DNA from: Paenibacillus sp.
GTDB lineage: Bacteria; Bacillota; Bacilli; Paenibacillales; Paenibacillaceae
Assembly: GCA_029256665.1 (NCBI GenBank)
Contig: JAQSXN010000005.1
Coordinates: 1 to 18,268, forward strand
Reading direction: 5' to 3'
Length of the DNA: 18,268 nt
The position numbers were made by a program, and so were the translations under genes. A model generated the notes under the pieces. That model ran no database searches. It was not told the DNA's origin and saw only the letters and a program-made list of their open reading frames with translations. Numbering within the stretch: position 1 is the first letter of the stretch; every line of letters starts with the position of its first letter. Shown here one piece after another: positions 1 to 7,844 of this stretch.

Positions 1-423
1 GGAGCGGACGATTATATGGCGAAGCCGTTTAATCCGATGGAGCTTATTGCAAGGGTCCGGTCCCTGCTCAGGCGTTCTTACCAATATAGCAAGCCGGATA
101 CGGGCTCATCGGGCCGCGATTCCGGCAAGGAGCTCCGGCTCGGACAGCTCCGCATCGACAAGCTGAGCCATATCGCCGACGTCGAAGGTAGACCGCTGCA
201 GCTCACGTCCACGGAGTTCGGCATTCTGTACCTGCTGGCCAGCCAGCCCGGCAGAGTATTCAGCGCGGAAGATATTTTCCAGCAGGTGTGGAAGGAGAAA
301 TATTTTGAATCCAATAATACGGTCATGGTGCATATCAGCAAGCTGAGGGACAAGCTGGAGAAGGAGCTCGGCGAGAAGTTGATCGTGACCGTCTGGGGGG
401 TTGGCTACAAAATTGAAGGATAA
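1..423 (+). CDS. OmpR/PhoB-family response regulator (5' partial)
   Basis: This is the C-terminal part of a DNA-binding response regulator; the gene begins before the window. The frame is open from base 1 and starts with GADDYMAKPF, the end of a receiver domain including the conserved lysine of the KPF motif. A linker of about 25 residues follows, then a winged-helix domain (LRLGQLRIDK to the C-terminus) with the typical ending VWGVGYKIEG. The phosphoacceptor aspartate lies outside the window. The stop overlaps the start of the downstream histidine kinase, so the two should be co-transcribed and translationally coupled. By family and context it is VanR-like and probably controls the carboxypeptidase gene two positions downstream. 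The target is inferred; the family assignment is secure. Confidence 0.93.
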   Translation, partial: GADDYMAKPFNPMELIARVRSLLRRSYQYSKPDTGSSGRDSGKELRLGQLRIDKLSHIADVEGRPLQLTSTEFGILYLLASQPGRVFSAEDIFQQVWKEKYFESNNTVMVHISKLRDKLEKELGEKLIVTVWGVGYKIEG

Positions 424-1510
424 TTTATCTTCGCGTTTAATGTGGCGTTCCTTGCTTAATTTGATTGTTAGCGGCGTGCTTGCCTTGATCAGCTTGTCGC
501 TCCTGTTCGCTGTCGCTTTTTTCCTGACTAGCAGATTTCCCGAACTAGGGTTCATCCGAGCGGTCGGAGGCGCGTTCCTTGACGGGACGGGAACGATCGG
601 ATTGGCGTTCTTGTGGGGCGTGTTGTTTTTGGGGTGCTTTATGCTGCTGCAGTGGCTGATGTTCTCGCCGCTCGGCAAGGTCAACGACGCGGTCAGCGGC
701 ATTGCGGACGGCAAGCTGGAGCTCCATCACCAGATTCCCGTCCAATCCGGCGTGTTCGGCATCTTGGCCGGCAACGTCAACCGGCTGTCGCAGCGGCTGC
801 AATTGGCGCTCGACGAGGAGAGACGCGCGGAGCAGACGAAAAACGAGCTTATCACGAACGTATCCCACGATCTTCGTACGCCGCTGACTTCCGTTGTCGG
901 GTATTTGGGACTGATCGAGCAAGACGGCTACCGCGACGAAGTGGAGCTGCGGCATTACGTCAGCATCGCGTACGATAAATCGCAGCGGCTGCATGAGCTG
1001 ATTGACGACTTGTTCGAGTATACCCGCATGCGCCACGATACGATAGCGCTGAAGCTGGCGCCTATTAACGTGGTGGAATTGTTGGGCCAGCTCTTGGTCC
1101 AGTACCACGTGCCCCTTGGCGAAGCCGGCATGGAAAGCGGGCTGGCCAGCAGCGAGAACGTCATTATGGTGCAGGCCGATACGTCCAAGCTTGTTAGGGT
1201 GTTCGAAAATCTCATCTCCAATGCCATGTTGTACGGGAAGGACGGCAAGCGGGTCGATATCGCGATTTCGGCCGCGCAAGCGACCGTCGACGTGGAAGTG
1301 ATTAATTACGGCGACCAGATTCCGGCGCTCGACCTCCCTTATTTGTTCGACCGGTTCTATCGGGTCGACAAGTCGCGGACGCAATGGTCCGGAGGATCGG
1401 GCCTCGGGCTGGCCATCTCCAAGAGCATCGTTGAGAAGCACGGCGGAACGATCGACGTCGTCAGCAATGCCGAATACACGTCGTTCCGGGTGACGCTGCC
1501 CAAGCTGTAA
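413..1510 (+). CDS. VanS-like membrane sensor histidine kinase
   Basis: A membrane histidine kinase, partner of the overlapping response regulator. From the TTG at 413 it is 365 residues. Two hydrophobic segments (about 17-39 and 60-84) flank an outside loop of only about 20 residues, so there is no classical extracellular sensor domain. A HAMP-like linker follows, then the phosphoacceptor motif SHDLRTP (His152), an N box (FENLISNAMLYG, near Asn270), a G1 box (NYGDQI), an F box (LFDRFYR) and a G2 box (GGSGLGLA, 327-334). The ATPase domain looks intact. The start is uncertain. TTG 413 lies 12 bases after a G-rich stretch at 395-400; TTG 401 leaves that stretch no spacing; ATG 440 would shorten the N-terminus but keep both membrane segments. 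The downstream carboxypeptidase suggests cell-wall sensing of the VanS/DacS type, which is an inference. Confidence 0.92.
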   Translation: MKDNLSSRLMWRSLLNLIVSGVLALISLSLLFAVAFFLTSRFPELGFIRAVGGAFLDGTGTIGLAFLWGVLFLGCFMLLQWLMFSPLGKVNDAVSGIADGKLELHHQIPVQSGVFGILAGNVNRLSQRLQLALDEERRAEQTKNELITNVSHDLRTPLTSVVGYLGLIEQDGYRDEVELRHYVSIAYDKSQRLHELIDDLFEYTRMRHDTIALKLAPINVVELLGQLLVQYHVPLGEAGMESGLASSENVIMVQADTSKLVRVFENLISNAMLYGKDGKRVDIAISAAQATVDVEVINYGDQIPALDLPYLFDRFYRVDKSRTQWSGGSGLGLAISKSIVEKHGGTIDVVSNAEYTSFRVTLPKL

Positions 1511-1548
1511 GGCGCGACTATCCCGAGGCGCTTTTATTAATAAAATGT

Positions 1549-1606
1549 AAGTTCAAAAAGTTCGATTATAATGTCGAGTAAGCTGGAAAGCGGACTTTTT
1601 GAACTT
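1549..1606. repeat. 13-bp perfect inverted repeat with TATAAT in the loop
   Basis: AAGTTCAAAAAGT at 1549-1561 is exactly reverse-complementary to ACTTTTTGAACTT at 1594-1606. Including one G-U pair, the stem extends to 16 pairs around a loop of about 26 bases. A consensus-like TATAAT lies at 1567-1572 inside the loop, but no good -35 sits 17 bases before it. The element lies between the kinase stop and the carboxypeptidase promoter region. It could be a terminator, a protein-binding site or a dispersed intergenic element. It lacks the GC-rich stem and following T tract of a standard terminator. Confidence 0.6.
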
Positions 1607-1609
1607 CCT

Positions 1610-1664
1610 CTTAAACGGGATTTAAGATTTATTTATGATTCCGTTACACTCTCTTTAAGGTTGG
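1610..1664 (+). promoter_or_regulatory. candidate response-regulator operator, 11-bp phased repeats
   Basis: Five successive 11-base units can be read: CTTAAACGGGA (1610), TTTAAGATTTA (1621), TTTATGATTCC (1632), GTTACACTCTC (1643) and TTTAAGGTTGG (1654). The shared core is about TTTAAG, exact at 1621 and 1654, weaker at 1632 and poor at 1643. OmpR-family regulators commonly bind direct repeats with this one-turn spacing. The last unit ends just upstream of a TATACT -10 at 1670-1675, where no recognisable -35 is present, as expected for an activated promoter. The regulator upstream is the obvious candidate to bind here, but that is inference. Confidence 0.45.
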
Positions 1665-1669
1665 TTCCC

Positions 1670-1675
1670 TATACT
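1670..1675 (+). promoter_or_regulatory. -10 element of the carboxypeptidase promoter
   Basis: TATACT matches the sigma-A -10 consensus at five of six positions. The bases expected to hold the -35 (about 1647-1652, CACTCT) do not match TTGACA. Transcription would start near 1682, about 35 bases before the likely start codon. The missing -35 fits an activator-dependent promoter. Confidence 0.4.
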
Positions 1676-1716
1676 TCTAAGTGTAGAGGGACAACGGAAG
1701 GAGAATGTGCGGGATC

Positions 1717-2661
1717 ATGAGGTATCAATCAAAAAGAAACAGCGGCGGAGGATTATGGCGGCTTGCCGCGGCAGCGGCCATCGGGGCTGCCGTATATATG
1801 GGATATCAGCGGTTGGACGGTACGGTCGAAGCGGATCAGATCGAGCTGGAAGCGGAGTCGGCCATATTGGTCGACGCATCGACGGGCGAAGTATTGTATG
1901 CCAAAAACGCCGACGTGCCGATGCCTCCGGCCAGCATGTCCAAGATGATGACGGAGATCATCGTGCTGGACGGCATTCACGACGGCAGTCTCAGCTGGCG
2001 CGATACCGTGACGGCCTCGGGTTATGCCGCGCAAGTGCCGGGAGCTCGCATGGGGCTGAAAGCGGGAGACGTGCTTACGGTACGGGAGCTGTTCGACGCG
2101 ATGACGATCTACTCGGCCAACGACGCGGCCGTCGCGCTCGCGGAGCATATCGGCGGCACCGAGAGGGAATTCGTCGCATTAATGAATGAAAGAGCGGAGC
2201 GAATCGGCTTGTCGGACGACTCCGAATTCGGCAACGCTTCCGGACTTAGCAGGACGGACCTGGCGTCTTTCGCTGGCTCCGAGGCGGAGAAAGATACGAT
2301 GTTGACGGCTGAGGATACGGCCATGCTGGCGGGATATTTGATCGGCAAATATCCCGAAGTGCTGGAAGTGACGAGCCGCCGCAGCGTCAAAGTGTCGACA
2401 AGCGGACAGTCGCTGGCGGCAACGAACTGGATGCTCGAGGATCAACCGTACGCTTACGCCGGCAATGACGGTCTCAAGACGGGATATACGCCAAGCGCGG
2501 GCTACTGCTTTACCGGAACGGCGAAGCGGGACGGCAAGAGATTGATTTCCGTCGTGATGGGCGCTCCAGACAAGGAAACCAGGTTCACGGAAACGAAGTT
2601 GCTGTACGATCTAGGTTTTGGCGCCTCCAAACGATCGATTCTAGCGGCTATTGGAAAGTAA
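1717..2661 (+). CDS. serine-type D-Ala-D-Ala carboxypeptidase (peptidase S11)
   Basis: A penicillin-binding DD-carboxypeptidase that removes the terminal D-Ala from peptidoglycan stem peptides outside the membrane. From ATG 1717 it is 314 residues. A basic N-terminus and one hydrophobic segment (about 13-30) form a signal peptide or anchor. The three active-site motifs are present: SMSK (Ser73, Lys76), SAN (133-135) and KTG (254-256). It ends right after the catalytic domain, so the extra C-terminal domain of PBP5-type enzymes is absent. The motif GGAAGGAG (1696-1703) sits 13 bases before ATG 1717; an in-frame ATG at 1705 leaves only one base, so I prefer 1717. It follows a VanRS-like pair and is closed by a strong terminator. 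This is like the DacJRS arrangement of clostridia or VanY-type carboxypeptidase control. Confidence 0.93.
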   Translation: MRYQSKRNSGGGLWRLAAAAAIGAAVYMGYQRLDGTVEADQIELEAESAILVDASTGEVLYAKNADVPMPPASMSKMMTEIIVLDGIHDGSLSWRDTVTASGYAAQVPGARMGLKAGDVLTVRELFDAMTIYSANDAAVALAEHIGGTEREFVALMNERAERIGLSDDSEFGNASGLSRTDLASFAGSEAEKDTMLTAEDTAMLAGYLIGKYPEVLEVTSRRSVKVSTSGQSLAATNWMLEDQPYAYAGNDGLKTGYTPSAGYCFTGTAKRDGKRLISVVMGAPDKETRFTETKLLYDLGFGASKRSILAAIGK

Positions 2662-2681
2662 TGGTGGTCAGGTTCATGTCA

Positions 2682-2726
2682 AACCGGGTCTATTCTAGCC
2701 GAATAGAACCGGTTTTTGTGTTTTTT
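2682..2726 (+). terminator. intrinsic terminator of the carboxypeptidase gene
   Basis: Arms at 2682-2695 and 2701-2714 pair in 13 of 14 positions (AACCGG outside, CTATTC inside, one G-A mismatch) around a 5-base loop. A T-rich tract follows directly (2713-2726, interrupted by GTG). This separates the cell-wall module from the urease operon. Confidence 0.9.
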
Positions 2727-2733
2727 CAGCCTA

Positions 2734-2755
2734 TGTTATGTTAGGTTACATTACA
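2734..2755. promoter_or_regulatory. two overlapping GlnR/TnrA boxes upstream of urease
   Basis: Two perfect matches to the GlnR/TnrA consensus TGTNA-N7-TNACA are offset by 5 bases: TGTTATGTTAGGTTACA at 2734-2750 and TGTTAGGTTACATTACA at 2739-2755. Their centres lie about 52 and 57 bases upstream of the predicted transcription start. TnrA-type activation sites are usually found near that distance. Urease operons of bacilli are known targets of this regulon, so the operon is probably nitrogen-controlled. Confidence 0.8.
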
Positions 2756-2763
2756 TAAATTGA

Positions 2764-2792
2764 TTTACTTCCTTCAATATCCGAACTATAAT
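2764..2792 (+). promoter_or_regulatory. predicted urease operon promoter
   Basis: TTTACT (2764-2769) and a perfect TATAAT (2787-2792) are separated by 17 bases. Transcription would start near 2799, about 29 bases before ureA. The GlnR/TnrA boxes end 8 bases upstream of the -35. Confidence 0.65.
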
Positions 2793-2827
2793 AAAGGTAA
2801 TTTTAGGGTAAGAGGTGATAGAAACGC

Positions 2828-3133
2828 ATGCATTTGACAGATCGGGAGAAAGAGAAACTATTGATAACGATAGCTGCGGATCTAGCGAGGCGACGGCTTA
2901 ATCGCGGAGTGAAGCTGAATTACCCGGAGAGCGTTGCGCTTATTACCTCTGAAGTGCTGGAGGGAGCGCGCGACGGCATGACCGTCGCTCAATTGATGGA
3001 TTACGGCGCGAAGGTGCTTCGCAGGGATCAGGTCATGAACGGCATTGCCGAGATGCTGCACGAGGTTCAAGTGGAGGCGACGTTCCCGGACGGAACGAAG
3101 CTCGTGACGATCCACCACCCTATTACCGGATGA
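2828..3133 (+). CDS. ureA: urease gamma subunit UreA
   Basis: Small structural subunit of the nickel enzyme urease, which hydrolyses urea to ammonia and carbamate in the cytoplasm. At 101 residues it has the usual length. The start [13 protein letters not shown], the segment [14 protein letters not shown], the [10 protein letters not shown] block and the ending TIHHPITG are characteristic of the gamma subunit. The site AGAGGTGAT (2811-2819) lies 8 bases upstream of the ATG. It is the first gene of the operon behind the promoter at 2764-2792, followed by ureB after 70 bases. Confidence 0.97.
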   Translation: MHLTDREKEKLLITIAADLARRRLNRGVKLNYPESVALITSEVLEGARDGMTVAQLMDYGAKVLRRDQVMNGIAEMLHEVQVEATFPDGTKLVTIHHPITG

Positions 3134-3203
3134 TTCGAAATAACGAAATGATGTCTTATATGGATTGCGGAGAGATAGACGGTTGTCTAAAGGGGGGGCA
3201 CGT

Positions 3204-3572
3204 TTGATACCAGGTCAATACCGAACGGCGCACGGCGACATCGAGTTGAACGCGGGGCGCCGCAAGTCTTCGCTTATCGTCGTCAATACGGGAGATCGAC
3301 CGGTCCAGGTCGGGTCCCATTATCATTTCTTCGAATGCAATCGCGCGCTGTCGTTCGATCGCGAAGCGGCATTCGGCATGAGGCTTGACATAGCGGCAGG
3401 TACGGCCGTCCGGTTCGAGCCGGGAGAAGAGAAGCCGGTATCCCTTGTGGAGCTCGGCGGCTCCAAGCTATCCTATGGCTTAAATAATCTGAGCCAAGGC
3501 ATCGCCGTAGCGGGCCGAATGCCTCAGGACGTCCAGGAACGGCTCGCCGCATGGAAGGGGGAGAACCGTTGA
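3204..3572 (+). CDS. ureB: urease beta subunit UreB
   Basis: Beta subunit of urease, 122 residues. I place the start at TTG 3204, which gives [19 protein letters not shown], the normal N-terminus of the family. AGGGGGGG (3191-3198) stands five bases before it. The in-frame TTG at 3165 would add 13 unrelated residues and lacks a good site. Family features include [14 protein letters not shown] and the [17 protein letters not shown] block. The C-terminus ([15 protein letters not shown]) is slightly long compared with the shortest bacterial versions. The stop TGA overlaps the TTG of ureC (TTGA), so translation of the two is probably coupled. Confidence 0.95.
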   Translation: MIPGQYRTAHGDIELNAGRRKSSLIVVNTGDRPVQVGSHYHFFECNRALSFDREAAFGMRLDIAAGTAVRFEPGEEKPVSLVELGGSKLSYGLNNLSQGIAVAGRMPQDVQERLAAWKGENR

Positions 3573-5284
3573 GCAGGATGGATCGAAGCAGCTACGCCGC
3601 GATGTTCGGCCCGACGACGGGAGACGCGGTGCGGCTGGCGGACACGGAGCTTTGGGCGGTAGTCGAAAAGGATTACACCGTCTATGGCGACGAATGCAAG
3701 TTCGGAGGCGGCAAGGTGATTCGCGACGGCATGGGCCAATCCAGCGGCGCGCTGCGGGACGAAGGCGTCCTTGACACGATAATTACGAATGCGCTTATTA
3801 TCGATCATTGGGGTATCGTGAAAGCGGATATCGGCATTAAGGACGGCATGATCGCCGGCATCGGCAAAGGGGGCAACCCCGACATTATGGACGGCGTCGA
3901 CGCCTATATGATCGTCGGAGCCAGCACGGAGGTCATCGCGGGCGAAGGCAAGATCATAACCGCAGGCGGCATCGACGCGCATATCCACTTTATATGCCCG
4001 CAGCAGATCGAGACGGCGTTATCCTCCGGGGTAACGACGATGATCGGCGGCGGCACGGGGCCGGCCACGGGCACCAACGCGACGACGGTTACGCCCGGCG
4101 CTTGGCATATGCGGCGCATGCTCGAGGCGGCGGAAGCTTTTCCGATGAATATCGGTTTTACGGGCAAAGGCAATTCGTCGAAGATCGCGCCGCTTATCGA
4201 GCAGATCGAAGCGGGAGCGATCGGCCTCAAGCTGCACGAGGATTGGGGCACGACGCCGGCGGCGATCGATACATGCCTGCAGGCTGCGGATCAATACGAT
4301 ATCCAGGTCGCGATCCATACCGATACGCTTAACGAAGCGGGGTTTGTCGAAGATACGCTTGCCGCCATCGGCGGAAGGACGATTCATACGTATCACACGG
4401 AAGGCGCGGGCGGAGGGCATGCGCCCGATATCATCGTGGCGGCGGGGCATCCCAACGTTCTGCCTTCCTCCACCAATCCGACCAGACCTTATACCATTAA
4501 TACGATCGAAGAGCATCTGGATATGCTGATGGTTTGTCACCATCTGGATAGCAGCATCCCCGAAGATGTGGCTTTCGCCGATTCGCGCATTCGTCCGGAG
4601 ACGATCGCAGCGGAAGATATTTTGCACGATATGGGCGTCTTCAGCATGATCAGCTCCGATTCGCAGGCGATGGGACGCGTGGGGGAAGTCATCATCCGCA
4701 CATGGCAGACCGCGCACAAGATGAAGGAGCAGCGCGGACCGCTGGAATCGGACTCGGAAGGCACGGATAACTTTCGCATCAAACGCTACATAGCCAAATA
4801 TACGATTAACCCGGCCATCACGCACGGCATCTCTCATTTGGTCGGCTCCTTGGAGGTCGGCAAGCTGGCGGATCTGGCCATCTGGCAGCCCATGTTCTTT
4901 GGCGTAAAGCCGGACCTCGTGCTGAAAGGCGGCTCAATCGCTTATGCGCAAATGGGCGATCCCAATGCTTCGATCCCGACGCCGCAGCCGGTATTCGGGA
5001 GGCCGATGTTCGCGGCGTTCGGCAAAGCCGTGTTCTCAAGCAGCGTAACGTTTGTTTCGCAGGCGGCTTATGACCGCGGCATCGCGCAAGAGCTTGCCCT
5101 GCAGAAACGGATCGAGCCGGTCAAGAACTGCCGCAACATCGGAAAAAAAGATATGATCCACAACAACGGGACGCCGGAGCTTGCCGTAGACCCCGAAACC
5201 TACAAGGTGACGGTGGACGGCGAGCACATCACATGCGAACCGGCGACGGCGCTGCCGATGGCCCAGCGGTACTTCTTGTTCTAG
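3569..5284 (+). CDS. ureC: urease alpha subunit UreC
   Basis: Catalytic subunit of urease, 571 residues, an amidohydrolase with a dinuclear nickel centre. All key residues are visible: His138 and His140 (DAHIHF), the lysine to be carbamylated Lys221 (GLKLHEDWG), His250 (VAIHTDTL), His276 ([11 protein letters not shown]), Cys323-His324 on the flap (MVCHHLD) and Asp364. Each is offset by +4 from the Klebsiella numbering, so the active site is intact. The TTG at 3569 overlaps the ureB stop and has an AAGGGGGAG site five bases upstream. An upstream ATG (3551) and a downstream ATG (3578) are the alternatives. It is followed after 20 bases by ureF. Confidence 0.97.
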   Translation: MSRMDRSSYAAMFGPTTGDAVRLADTELWAVVEKDYTVYGDECKFGGGKVIRDGMGQSSGALRDEGVLDTIITNALIIDHWGIVKADIGIKDGMIAGIGKGGNPDIMDGVDAYMIVGASTEVIAGEGKIITAGGIDAHIHFICPQQIETALSSGVTTMIGGGTGPATGTNATTVTPGAWHMRRMLEAAEAFPMNIGFTGKGNSSKIAPLIEQIEAGAIGLKLHEDWGTTPAAIDTCLQAADQYDIQVAIHTDTLNEAGFVEDTLAAIGGRTIHTYHTEGAGGGHAPDIIVAAGHPNVLPSSTNPTRPYTINTIEEHLDMLMVCHHLDSSIPEDVAFADSRIRPETIAAEDILHDMGVFSMISSDSQAMGRVGEVIIRTWQTAHKMKEQRGPLESDSEGTDNFRIKRYIAKYTINPAITHGISHLVGSLEVGKLADLAIWQPMFFGVKPDLVLKGGSIAYAQMGDPNASIPTPQPVFGRPMFAAFGKAVFSSSVTFVSQAAYDRGIAQELALQKRIEPVKNCRNIGKKDMIHNNGTPELAVDPETYKVTVDGEHITCEPATALPMAQRYFLF

Positions 5285-5304
5285 TTGGGAAAGAGGTGGA
5301 GCCT

Positions 5305-5997
5305 ATGAACGAAACGACCCGATTGTTGGCGATGCAGCAACTGCTTGACTCGGCGCTGCCGATCGGCGGGTTTTCGCATTCATTCGGCTTGGAGACGCTT
5401 GTACAGAACGGCCGGCTAAGGTCCGCGAAAGCTTTGTCCGATTATGCGTCCGCCATGCTGCGTCAAAGTTGGGCGACGTCGGATTGCCTAATCGTAAAAG
5501 CCGTATACCGAGACGCGCCGGATCAAGCGTGGGATCGGCTGTGGAACGCGGAACGGCTCGTCCATGCGCAGCGGCTGTCGGCCGAATCGAGAAGCGGCGC
5601 GGAGAAGATGGGCCGCCGTCTGCTCCAGCTCGCGGGGAAGCTGTACCCCGGATTCGAATGGAAGCCATTGGCGGAAGCCGTCTCGGCTGGCACATGCTCG
5701 GGCACGCATCCGCTCGTATTCGGATATGCCTGTTTCCGGCTGGGCGTGAGCCGCGAGTCCGCGATGACGGGATATTTGTACACCTGCATCGTACACGGCG
5801 TGAACAGCGCCCTGCGACTGATGTCGATCGGGCAGACGGAGGGACAAATCTTGATCGCTTCACTAGCGCCGCAGATTGAAAATGTGCTTGCGCAAACGGC
5901 GGAGCTGGAGCCGGAAGATGCCTATTCCAACATGCCGATGGCCGAGCTGGGCATGATGGCGCATGAACAATTGTATTCCAGACTCTTTATGTCTTGA
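5305..5997 (+). CDS. ureF: urease accessory protein UreF
   Basis: Accessory protein of 230 residues. UreF binds UreD on apo-urease and recruits the GTPase UreG for nickel insertion. The family N-terminus LLDSALPIGGFSHSFGLETL is present, as is the C-terminal PMAELGMMAHEQLYSRLF. AGAGGTG (5292-5298) stands six bases before ATG 5305; an upstream in-frame start at 5233 lies inside ureC and is unlikely. ureF directly follows ureC, where many operons carry ureE first. No ureE-like frame exists in between. Confidence 0.95.
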   Translation: MNETTRLLAMQQLLDSALPIGGFSHSFGLETLVQNGRLRSAKALSDYASAMLRQSWATSDCLIVKAVYRDAPDQAWDRLWNAERLVHAQRLSAESRSGAEKMGRRLLQLAGKLYPGFEWKPLAEAVSAGTCSGTHPLVFGYACFRLGVSRESAMTGYLYTCIVHGVNSALRLMSIGQTEGQILIASLAPQIENVLAQTAELEPEDAYSNMPMAELGMMAHEQLYSRLFMS

Positions 5998-6030
5998 TCA
6001 TAACGAATCATAACCTAGGGGGAATCAACG

Positions 6031-6759
6031 ATGTGTCAAGGACAAGGACATACGCATTCGCATGGTGGCTGGGAAAGACCCGAGGTCGAGCCGGGAAGGC
6101 CGATCCGCATCGGAATCGGAGGGCCGGTAGGCTCAGGCAAGACGGCGCTCGTGGAGAGGCTGACGAGGGAGTTGCACGAGAAATACAGCCTGGCGGTTAT
6201 TACGAACGATATCTACACGAAGGAAGATGCGCGCATTTTGTTCCACACGGGCGTGCTGCCCGAGGAGCGAATTATTGGAGTGGAGACGGGCGGCTGCCCG
6301 CACACGGCGATCCGAGAGGACGCATCGATGAATTTCGAAGCGATCGAAGAGCTCGAGAAGCGATTCCAGCCGCTCGAGCTGATCTTTATCGAAAGCGGCG
6401 GCGACAATCTTGCGGCGGCGTTCAGCCCCGAGCTGGTGGACCGGTTCATCTACATCATCGACGTGGCCCAAGGGGAGAAGATTCCCCGCAAAGGCGGTCC
6501 CGGAATTATGAGATCCGACCTTCTGATCATTAACAAAATCGATCTCGCTCCCCATGTCGGAGCAAGTCTCAAGGTTATGGAAGAGGACTCGCTGCGCATG
6601 CGCGGCGATCGGCCGTTCGTGTTCTCCAATCTGAGGGGCGAAGATGGCCTGGACGAGATCGTAGCTTGGCTGGAGCATGAGATCGCCCACGCCCGCGGCC
6701 ATGAGCATTCGCATATCATCAGCATCGATTCCATGTCCTCATCCTACACGCATGGCTAA
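6031..6759 (+). CDS. ureG: urease accessory GTPase UreG with His-rich ends
   Basis: SIMIBI-class GTPase that powers nickel delivery to urease, 242 residues. Motifs are the P loop GPVGSGKT (31-38), the metal-binding CPH (89-91), SGGDNL (122-127) and NKID (168-171). Both ends are unusual. The N-terminal extension contains GHTHSHGG (His7, 9, 11), and the C-terminus carries HARGHEHSH (His216, 220, 224, 226, 228) and ends in THG. Many UreG proteins start almost at the P-loop strand and lack these tails. Because ureE is missing from the operon, the tails may take part in nickel binding (inference). AGGGGGAA lies just upstream of the ATG. The stop overlaps ureD by 8 bases. Confidence 0.96.
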   Translation: MCQGQGHTHSHGGWERPEVEPGRPIRIGIGGPVGSGKTALVERLTRELHEKYSLAVITNDIYTKEDARILFHTGVLPEERIIGVETGGCPHTAIREDASMNFEAIEELEKRFQPLELIFIESGGDNLAAAFSPELVDRFIYIIDVAQGEKIPRKGGPGIMRSDLLIINKIDLAPHVGASLKVMEEDSLRMRGDRPFVFSNLRGEDGLDEIVAWLEHEIAHARGHEHSHIISIDSMSSSYTHG

Positions 6760-7609
6760 TACGGAGAGAGTGCCGCGGAGCGGGCAACGATCCGAGCTGC
6801 GGACCGTCTTCCGGTCAGTCGGGGGGAGAACGGAAATCGGGGACAAATATCACACCGCGCCGGTGAAGATCGCGAAAGCCTTTCCCGTTCAGGAGCAACT
6901 GGCGGTCATCGTCATGGACGTATCGCCCGGCATGCTGGAGGGGGATCGCTACGAGATGGAGTGGATGGCATGCGAGCGGTCGCATGTCATGATCACGAAT
7001 CAGTCGTTTATGAAGGTGCACCCTAGTAGAGCAGGCAGATCTTCTGAGCTGCGCCAGCGATTTCTGCTGGAACGGGGAGCGGTGGTGGAGCATATGCCCG
7101 AGCCGGTCATGCTTTATAGGGACGCTTCGTTCTTGAGCCGAACGACGGTGGAGCTCGCTCCCGGCGCGATCTGGATGCAAGCCGACGTGTTGTGTCCGGG
7201 GCGGGGGTTGCGCGGCGAAAAATTTCACTATCGCGCGTATGACAATCGGCTGACTGTCTACGCGGGGGACGAATTGATCTTTCATCAGCGGCAATGGATT
7301 CAACCGGAGAGGCAGGCGCTAGGGGCGCCGGGAAGCTGGGAAGAGATGACGCATTGGGCGTATTTTTTCGTATTTTCGGATAGGGTGGACCCCTCGCTTA
7401 CGGCGAGATTGCAAGCGGTCATAGAACGTTACCCGCCGCCCGAGGCGCACAGAGTCGTGGCCGCGGCCTCCTCGACTTACAAATTCGGAGCGGCCGTATC
7501 CGCCTGCTCTACAGCCGCGTGGCCGTTGCAGGAGCTGATGCGGCTGCTATGGGACGGTGCGCGCGATCACTTGTTGGGTTTGCCGCCGCTTAGGCTGCTG
7601 CAAGGGTAG
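6752..7609 (+). CDS. ureD: urease accessory protein UreD (UreH)
   Basis: Scaffold accessory protein of 285 residues that binds apo-urease with UreF and UreG. Family features include the N-terminal [27 protein letters not shown], the stretch [10 protein letters not shown] and the later [13 protein letters not shown]. The ATG at 6752 lies 8 bases inside ureG, without a strong ribosome site of its own, suggesting coupled translation. Further upstream in-frame starts lie well within ureG. It is the last gene of the operon. An AAGGAGG at 7610-7616 right after the stop is not followed by a start codon at a useful distance. Confidence 0.93.
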   Translation: MANTERVPRSGQRSELRTVFRSVGGRTEIGDKYHTAPVKIAKAFPVQEQLAVIVMDVSPGMLEGDRYEMEWMACERSHVMITNQSFMKVHPSRAGRSSELRQRFLLERGAVVEHMPEPVMLYRDASFLSRTTVELAPGAIWMQADVLCPGRGLRGEKFHYRAYDNRLTVYAGDELIFHQRQWIQPERQALGAPGSWEEMTHWAYFFVFSDRVDPSLTARLQAVIERYPPPEAHRVVAAASSTYKFGAAVSACSTAAWPLQELMRLLWDGARDHLLGLPPLRLLQG

Positions 7610-7748
7610 AAGGAGGCGACGGCTGCCGTCAATCCTGTTCGTAGGTTTTCGCAATTGGCGGGGGCCGTTTATGCTTAACCAGATTGACGCTTGCATTCTC
7701 TTTGGTTCAAGGTTATTATAGAGTCATTAAGTCTTTAATTGAATTCGT

Positions 7749-7786
7749 TATTGCATGGTCTTATCGAGGGGCGATGCAATATTTTT
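7749..7786 (+). terminator. possible terminator of the urease operon
   Basis: TATTGCAT (7749-7756) pairs with ATGCAATA (7774-7781), and TTTTT follows directly (7782-7786). The stem is AT-rich and the loop is 17 bases, so the hairpin is weak. It is the only terminator-like structure between ureD and the next promoter. Confidence 0.35.
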
Positions 7787-7789
7787 CCA

Positions 7790-7818
7790 TTCAATTAGAG
7801 ATATTAAGGATCTATAAT
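7790..7818 (+). promoter_or_regulatory. predicted promoter of the flavoprotein gene
   Basis: A perfect TATAAT (7813-7818) is preceded at 17 bases by TTCAAT (7790-7795), a poor -35. The distance from the -10 to the start codon is 26 bases. Confidence 0.45.
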
Positions 7819-7844
7819 AGTTATTAATAATGGAGGGATCAACC

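Larger units (their letters stand above)
7610..7844. other. 235-bp gap between ureD and the flavoprotein gene
   Basis: No credible gene is seen here. It contains an orphan AAGGAGG (7610-7616), a small GACGG/CCGTC hairpin (7619-7631) without a T tract, a terminator-like hairpin (7749-7786) and the promoter of the next gene. A weak promoter-like pair TTGCAT (7691-7696) and TATTAT (7714-7719), 17 bases apart, is also present. Confidence 0.5.

Noticed and set aside
545..1441. Long minus-strand open frame of 298 codons inside the kinase gene
   Set aside because: It lies wholly opposite a well-supported histidine kinase gene. The translation has no recognisable domain and reflects GC-rich codon use.
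1512..1540. Terminator directly after the kinase gene
   Set aside because: Only a 4-bp GCGC pairing precedes the TTTTATTAA stretch, which is too weak to call.
4019..4837. Minus-strand open frame of 272 codons inside ureC
   Set aside because: It is antisense to the conserved active-site region of UreC, and its Arg-rich composition is typical of a shadow frame.
7610..7616. AAGGAGG right after ureD as a sign of a lost small gene
   Set aside because: No ATG, GTG or TTG follows at a usable distance, and the first downstream frame ends after a few codons.
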